Positions 60,030 to 64,000 of a stretch of 64,000 nucleotides of DNA are shown piece after piece. A model generated the notes under the pieces. That model did no database searches and was not told where the DNA came from. It saw only the letters and a program-made list of their open reading frames with translations. Every line of letters starts with the position of its first letter. Positions within the stretch are counted from its first letter, which is position 1. Source of the DNA: SCTD01 sp963784675 (GTDB lineage Bacteria > Actinomycetota > Actinomycetes > Mycobacteriales > SCTD01); assembly GCA_963784675.1 (NCBI GenBank), contig CAWASE010000025.1, forward strand, positions 1 through 64,000. The letters run 5' to 3'. The position numbers and the translations under genes are program-made.

Positions 60030-61688
60030 TCAGACGGGGACGGCTCGGGACAGGACCGCGGCCGTGTCGACCCCGCGCGGCAGGGTGCCGAAGGCATGAC
60101 CCCAGTCGCCGGCCAGCCGGGACGCGCAGAAGGCGTCGGCGACGGCGGCCGGGGCGTGCCGGACCAGCAGGCTGCCCTGCAGCACCAGCGCCATCCGCTC
60201 GACCAGCCGGCGGGCGCGACCCTCGATCTCGTCCGGATCCTGCAGCCCAGCCTTGAGCCCGACGACCGCGTCGTCCAGGCGCGGGTCGGCGCCGCGGGCC
60301 CGGTCGAGCTCGGCGAAGAACGCTTCGACGCTGGCAGGCTCGCGGGTCAGCGCGCGCAGCACGTCCAGAGCATTGACGTTCCCAGAGCCTTCCCAGACGG
60401 AGTTGAGCGGCGCCTCGCGGTAGAGGCGGGGCATCCCGGACTCCTCGACGTAGCCGTTGCCCCCCAGGCACTCCAGTGCCTCCGCGGCGACGGCGGGGGC
60501 CCGCTTGGTCACCCAGTACTTGCCGACCGCGGTGGCGATGCGCTTGAAAGCCTGTTCCTCGGCGTCGCCCTGCTGCGCGCGGTCGACGGCTCCGGCCAGG
60601 CGCAGCATCAGCGTCGTCGCTGCCTCGGACTCCAGGTGCAGATCGGCCAGCACGTTGCGCATCAGCGGCTTGTCGAACAGCAGCCCGCCGAACGCGCTGC
60701 GGTGGCTGCTGTGGTGCACCGCCTGCACGACTGCCGCGCGCATTCCTGCCGCGCTCCCGATGACGCAGTCCAGCCGCGTCATCGCGACCATCTCGATGAT
60801 CGTGCGTACGCCGCGGCCCTCCTCGCCCACGAGGTGGGCGACGGTGCCGTCGAGCTCGGGCTCGCTGCTGGCGTTGCTGCGGTTGCCGAGCTTGTCCTTG
60901 AGCCGCTGCAGGCGGAAGGTGTTGCGGCTGCCGTCCGGCAGCACGCGCGGCACGAGGAAGCACGACAGGCCCTGCGGAGCCTGCGCGAGCACGAGGAACA
61001 CGTCGCACATCGGCGCGCTGGTGAACCACTTGTGCCCGCGCAGCAGCCAGGTTCCGTCGCCGGCCGGCGTCGCGGTCGTGGTGTTGGCACGGACGTCGGA
61101 GCCACCCTGCTTCTCGGTCATGCCCATGCCCGCGAGCAGACCTTGTTTGGTGGTGGGCACGCGCAGGCCCGGGTCGTAGGCACGGCTGGTGAGCAGCGGC
61201 TCGTAGACGGCCGCGAGCGACGGCGTGGTGCGCAGCGCCGGCACCACGGCGTAGGTCATCGACACCGGGCAGCCGTGCCCGGCCTCCACCTGACCCCAGA
61301 CGTAGAAGCCCGCCGCGCGGGCGACGTGGGCACCGGGGCGCGCGTCCGACCAGGCGGCGCCGGCCAGGCCCTCGCTCACCGCCACGTCGAGGAGCTGGTG
61401 CCAGGACGGGTGGAAGTCGACCTCGTCGATCCGGTGGCCGTAGCGGTCGTGCGTGCGCAGCTCGGGCTCGTGGCGGTTGGCCTGCTCACCCCACTGCTGC
61501 GCCTGCGCGGAACCGGCGAGGCGGCCGAGGCGGTGCAGGTCTCCCTCGTGCCACCCGGCCCCTTCCCGCTCGAGCCCGGCCAGCAGCACGACGTCCTGGC
61601 CGACGTCGTGGCCCACCAGCGGCGGTGGCTGGTTGGTGACCTCGTGCGTGCCGCTCGAGGTGGCCGGCGCGGTCTCGAACGTCGTCAT
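60030..61688 (-). CDS. AidB-like acyl-CoA dehydrogenase (552 aa)
   Basis: Long acyl-CoA dehydrogenase of the AidB subgroup, made in E. coli during alkylation stress. Signs are AGAAWSDARPGAHVARAAGF, GCPVSMTYAVVPALR, the flavin site MGMTEKQGGSDVRANT and the C-terminal LECLGGNGYVEESGMPRLYR. The length (~550) fits AidB rather than ordinary dehydrogenases (~380). ATG 61688 (MTTFETAPATSSG) is chosen. Divergent from the acyl-CoA ligase gene over 79 bases. Confidence 0.9.
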   Translation of the reverse strand: MTTFETAPATSSGTHEVTNQPPPLVGHDVGQDVVLLAGLEREGAGWHEGDLHRLGRLAGSAQAQQWGEQANRHEPELRTHDRYGHRIDEVDFHPSWHQLLDVAVSEGLAGAAWSDARPGAHVARAAGFYVWGQVEAGHGCPVSMTYAVVPALRTTPSLAAVYEPLLTSRAYDPGLRVPTTKQGLLAGMGMTEKQGGSDVRANTTTATPAGDGTWLLRGHKWFTSAPMCDVFLVLAQAPQGLSCFLVPRVLPDGSRNTFRLQRLKDKLGNRSNASSEPELDGTVAHLVGEEGRGVRTIIEMVAMTRLDCVIGSAAGMRAAVVQAVHHSSHRSAFGGLLFDKPLMRNVLADLHLESEAATTLMLRLAGAVDRAQQGDAEEQAFKRIATAVGKYWVTKRAPAVAAEALECLGGNGYVEESGMPRLYREAPLNSVWEGSGNVNALDVLRALTREPASVEAFFAELDRARGADPRLDDAVVGLKAGLQDPDEIEGRARRLVERMALVLQGSLLVRHAPAAVADAFCASRLAGDWGHAFGTLPRGVDTAAVLSRAVPV

Positions 61689-61767
61689 GGCCTCATTGTG
61701 TCCTGTCAGGGCCCGCTCGCGACCCTGCTCGGTGCGGCCGATGTGGGGTAGGTCACACTCCCGGGAC

Positions 61768-63348
61768 ATGACACCCCCTCTGCCGCAGTTCGTCGACGAC
61801 CGGCTCGCGTACTGGGCGACGGCAACCCCGGACGCCGAGGCGATCACCTACCTGGACCGGACCTGGACGTGGTCGCAGTGGGACGAGCGGGTCCGACGGG
61901 CGGCGGGTGGCCTGCGAGCACGGGGTATCGGACGCGGCGACGTCGTCTGCTTCCTGGACAAGAACCACCCCGCCTGCGTCGAGGTGTCGTTGGCCGCCGC
62001 GTCGCTCGGGGCCGCCAACGCCATCGTCAACTGGCGCTCCGCCCCCGACGAGATCGAGTTCGCCGTGAACGACTGCGGCGCCACCGTGCTGATCGTGGGC
62101 AGCGAGCTGGTGCCGGTGGTGGAGGGGCTGCGCGCGGGGCTGCCGGCGCTCCAGCACGTCCTGGAGGTGACTCCCGAGGGGTCCGACGGCGACGCCTACG
62201 AGGCGTTACTCGCGGCCGCGGCGCCGGTGTCCCGCGGACCCGAGGTCGAGCCCGGCGACGTGTGCCTGGTGATGTACTCCTCGGGCACCACCGGACGCCC
62301 CAAGGGCATCATGCTCACGCACGCGAACATGGTGGCGCACACGCTGAATGCTCATGACGGCTGGGCTTTCGACCCGGGCGACCGGTCGATGGTCGCGATG
62401 CCGCTGTTCCACGTCGGCGGCTCGTCGTACGTGCTGTTCGGCATCCACGACGGCGTCCCGAGCGTCCTGACGCGCGAGCCCGATGCCGCCTCGCTGGCCG
62501 GAGCGATCCTGCGCGGTGCGAACCGCACCTTCCTGGTGCCGGCGGTGCTCGCGCAGGTGCTGCAGTCCGGGCCCGAGGCGGTGGCGCTGTTCGCGGCGTT
62601 GAAGACCTACACCTACGGAGCGGCGCCGATGCCGCCGCCGTTGCTGCGCGCGGCGATGGCGGCCTGGCCGGACACCGACTTCATCCAGGTGTACGGGCTC
62701 ACCGAGGTCGGCGGTGTCGCCACCCAGCTCAGCGCCGAGGACCACCGCACGGCGGCGTCCAGCGGTCATCCGGAGCGGCTGCTCTCCGCGGGTCGGCCGA
62801 TCCCGCACATGCAGCTGCGGGTCGTCGACCCGGACACGCTGCAGGACGTCGCTACCGGCGAGCACGGCGAGCTGTGGCTGCGCGGCCCGCAGGTGATGAA
62901 GGGTTTCCTCGGTCGTCCGGAGCAGACCGCGGAGGTCGTGGTGCAGGACGGCTGGTTCCGCACCGGCGACCTCGGCGCGGTCGACGCCGACGGGTTCGTC
63001 TACGTGCAGGACCGGCTCAAAGACATGATCATCACAGGCGGTGAGAACGTGTACTCCCCCGAGGTGGAGCGCGTCCTCGGCGAGCACGCGGCGGTGCTGG
63101 AGGTCGCCGTCATCGGCGTCCCGGACGACCGCTGGGGCGAGTCCGTCAAGGCGGTCGTAGCCCTGCGCCCCGACGCCGTGGCCAGCGAGCCGGAGCTGAT
63201 CGACTGGTGCCGCGAAAGGCTGGCGCACTTCAAGTGTCCCCGCAGCGTCGAGGTGGTGGGTGCGCTGCCGCGCAACCCCACCGGCAAGATCCTGAAGCGG
63301 ACGTTGCGCGCGCCGTACTGGGCCGGTCACGACCGCGGGGTCCACTGA
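61768..63348 (+). CDS. Fatty-acyl-CoA/AMP-forming ligase (526 aa)
   Basis: ANL-superfamily enzyme. P-loop YSSGTTGRPKGIMLTH, A5 motif VYGLTEVGGVA, A7-A8 FRTGDLGAVDADGFVYVQDR and KDMIITGGENVYSPEVE, and the A10 lysine in NPTGKILKR. It activates a carboxylic acid to acyl-CoA; chain length cannot be told. ATG 61768 gives MTPPLPQFVDDRL. It is followed 27 bases later by an epoxide-hydrolase-like gene on the same strand. Confidence 0.92.
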   Translation: MTPPLPQFVDDRLAYWATATPDAEAITYLDRTWTWSQWDERVRRAAGGLRARGIGRGDVVCFLDKNHPACVEVSLAAASLGAANAIVNWRSAPDEIEFAVNDCGATVLIVGSELVPVVEGLRAGLPALQHVLEVTPEGSDGDAYEALLAAAAPVSRGPEVEPGDVCLVMYSSGTTGRPKGIMLTHANMVAHTLNAHDGWAFDPGDRSMVAMPLFHVGGSSYVLFGIHDGVPSVLTREPDAASLAGAILRGANRTFLVPAVLAQVLQSGPEAVALFAALKTYTYGAAPMPPPLLRAAMAAWPDTDFIQVYGLTEVGGVATQLSAEDHRTAASSGHPERLLSAGRPIPHMQLRVVDPDTLQDVATGEHGELWLRGPQVMKGFLGRPEQTAEVVVQDGWFRTGDLGAVDADGFVYVQDRLKDMIITGGENVYSPEVERVLGEHAAVLEVAVIGVPDDRWGESVKAVVALRPDAVASEPELIDWCRERLAHFKCPRSVEVVGALPRNPTGKILKRTLRAPYWAGHDRGVH

Positions 63349-63375
63349 GCCGGGCGCGACCCTAGGCTCGGGGCG

Positions 63376-64000
63376 ATGGAGCACCTGCGCATCCCGTCCG
63401 ACGGTCTGGTCCTGGATGCGGTGGCCGTCGGCCCGGTCGACGGGCCGGTCGTGGTGCTGCTGCACGGGTTCCCGCAGAACGGGCAGTGCTGGCGGCGCGT
63501 CTGGCCGGGGCTCGCGGCGGCAGGACTGCGCGTCGTGGTGCCAGACCTTCGTGGCACGTCCCCCGACGCGCGTCCGTCGTCGGTGCAGGACTACGTCATG
63601 GAGCGGCTGGTCGGTGACGTCGTGGCGGTGCTGGACCACGTCGGCGCGGAGCAGGCGCACCTCGTCGGGCACGACTGGGGGGCGGCGATGGCCTGGCACA
63701 CCGCGGGGCGCCAGCAGGAGCGGGTCAGCACGCTCACGGCGGTGTCGGTGCCGCACCCGCGCGCCTTCGTCCAGACGCTCATGACCGATCCCGACCAGCA
63801 ACGGCGCTCGCAGTACATGCGGGACTGGCGGTCTGCCGATGCCGAGAAAGCCCTGTTGGCAGGAGGTCTGGACAGCGTCTTCACCGGCGTCGACGGGGTC
63901 GAGGCGGACCGCTACCTGCCCATGCTGCGGGCCGGCGGGCTGACGGGCGGGCTCAACCTCTACCGCGCCCAGTCCCGCGCCGACCTGACCGCGCTCGGGC
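63376..64000 (+). CDS. Alpha/beta hydrolase, epoxide-hydrolase-like (3' end outside window)
   Basis: Starts MEHLRIPSDGLVLDAVAVGP. It has the HGFPQNGQCW oxyanion loop and the nucleophile D in LVGHDWGAAMAW (G-H-D-W-G), the signature of epoxide hydrolases/haloalkane dehalogenases. The DRYLPMLRAGGLTGGLNLYR cap region follows before the window ends. The catalytic His lies beyond 64000. Probably cotranscribed with the ligase. Confidence 0.88.
   Translation, partial: MEHLRIPSDGLVLDAVAVGPVDGPVVVLLHGFPQNGQCWRRVWPGLAAAGLRVVVPDLRGTSPDARPSSVQDYVMERLVGDVVAVLDHVGAEQAHLVGHDWGAAMAWHTAGRQQERVSTLTAVSVPHPRAFVQTLMTDPDQQRRSQYMRDWRSADAEKALLAGGLDSVFTGVDGVEADRYLPMLRAGGLTGGLNLYRAQSRADLTALG

Overview
The window is high-GC actinobacterial chromosome. 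This rests on an actinobacterial-type initiator tRNA, a WhiB7-like regulator next to UvrD2, a mycoredoxin, a FasR-type fatty-acid regulator, and many GTG starts with 4-base stop/start overlaps. A block spread over 4.1-56.9 kb (UPF0182 protein, YlbL-type protease, zincin-like hydrolase, ThiF-like protein, ABC1 kinase, whiB7, uvrD2, mrx1, nudC) has the gene content of the Mycobacterium tuberculosis Rv3193c-Rv3199c region, but is broken up by other genes. The genus cannot be fixed from sequence alone. Homology statements are recognition from memory; no database was searched.

Layout. 0-2.7 kb: a badly decayed DUF499/COG1483-type ATPase, a family linked to phage defence, lying beside the 3' end of a tRNA-fMet gene and probably the relic of an island. 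2.7-16.4 kb: amidohydrolase, UPF0182 membrane protein, PPA1309-like protein, a large orphan histidine kinase, YlbL/Lon-like protease, an ECF-like sigma factor with a C-terminal membrane segment coupled to a tiny secreted protein, MoaE, an epimerase and the zincin-like hydrolase. 16.4-16.7 kb: a non-coding stretch with a cluster of DnaA-box-like 9-mers and a large hairpin. 16.7-26.4 kb: enoyl-CoA hydratase, a secreted subtilisin ending in a WAASS array, a second orphan kinase, a zinc-ribbon protein, ThiF-like protein, ABC1 kinase, an exported protein of unknown function and three very small genes.

26.6-36.3 kb is a minus-strand type II fatty-acid locus: acyl-CoA dehydrogenase, FasR-like activator, FabD, FabH, ACP, FabF, carboxyltransferase, a frameshifted alpha/beta hydrolase, FabI and a low-complexity protein. 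36.4-47.9 kb looks like a catabolic island for D-amino acids or N-acyl-amino acids. It holds an enolase-superfamily OSBS/N-succinylamino-acid racemase next to an acyltransferase, and divergently a PucR regulator, an M20 hydrolase, a D-aminoacylase-like amidohydrolase and an orphan binding lipoprotein. Two serine beta-lactamase-fold hydrolases flank it, the second behind a TetR gene and a perfect palindrome.

47.9-56.9 kb: an alkaline-phosphatase-superfamily protein that looks circularly permuted, whiB7 with a long leader (promoter, leader ORF, hairpin), uvrD2, mrx1, a GAF-ANTAR protein, a uridine-kinase-like protein, a DUF1206 membrane protein and NudC. 56.9-64 kb: an M16 peptidase pair (one subunit catalytic, one without its zinc motif), a small helical protein, an AidB-like acyl-CoA dehydrogenase, an acyl-CoA ligase and a truncated epoxide-hydrolase-like gene.

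Three otherwise intact genes (near 28.93, 40.0 and 46.44 kb) each carry what reads as one frameshift. These are either real decay or consensus errors, and raw reads would settle it.
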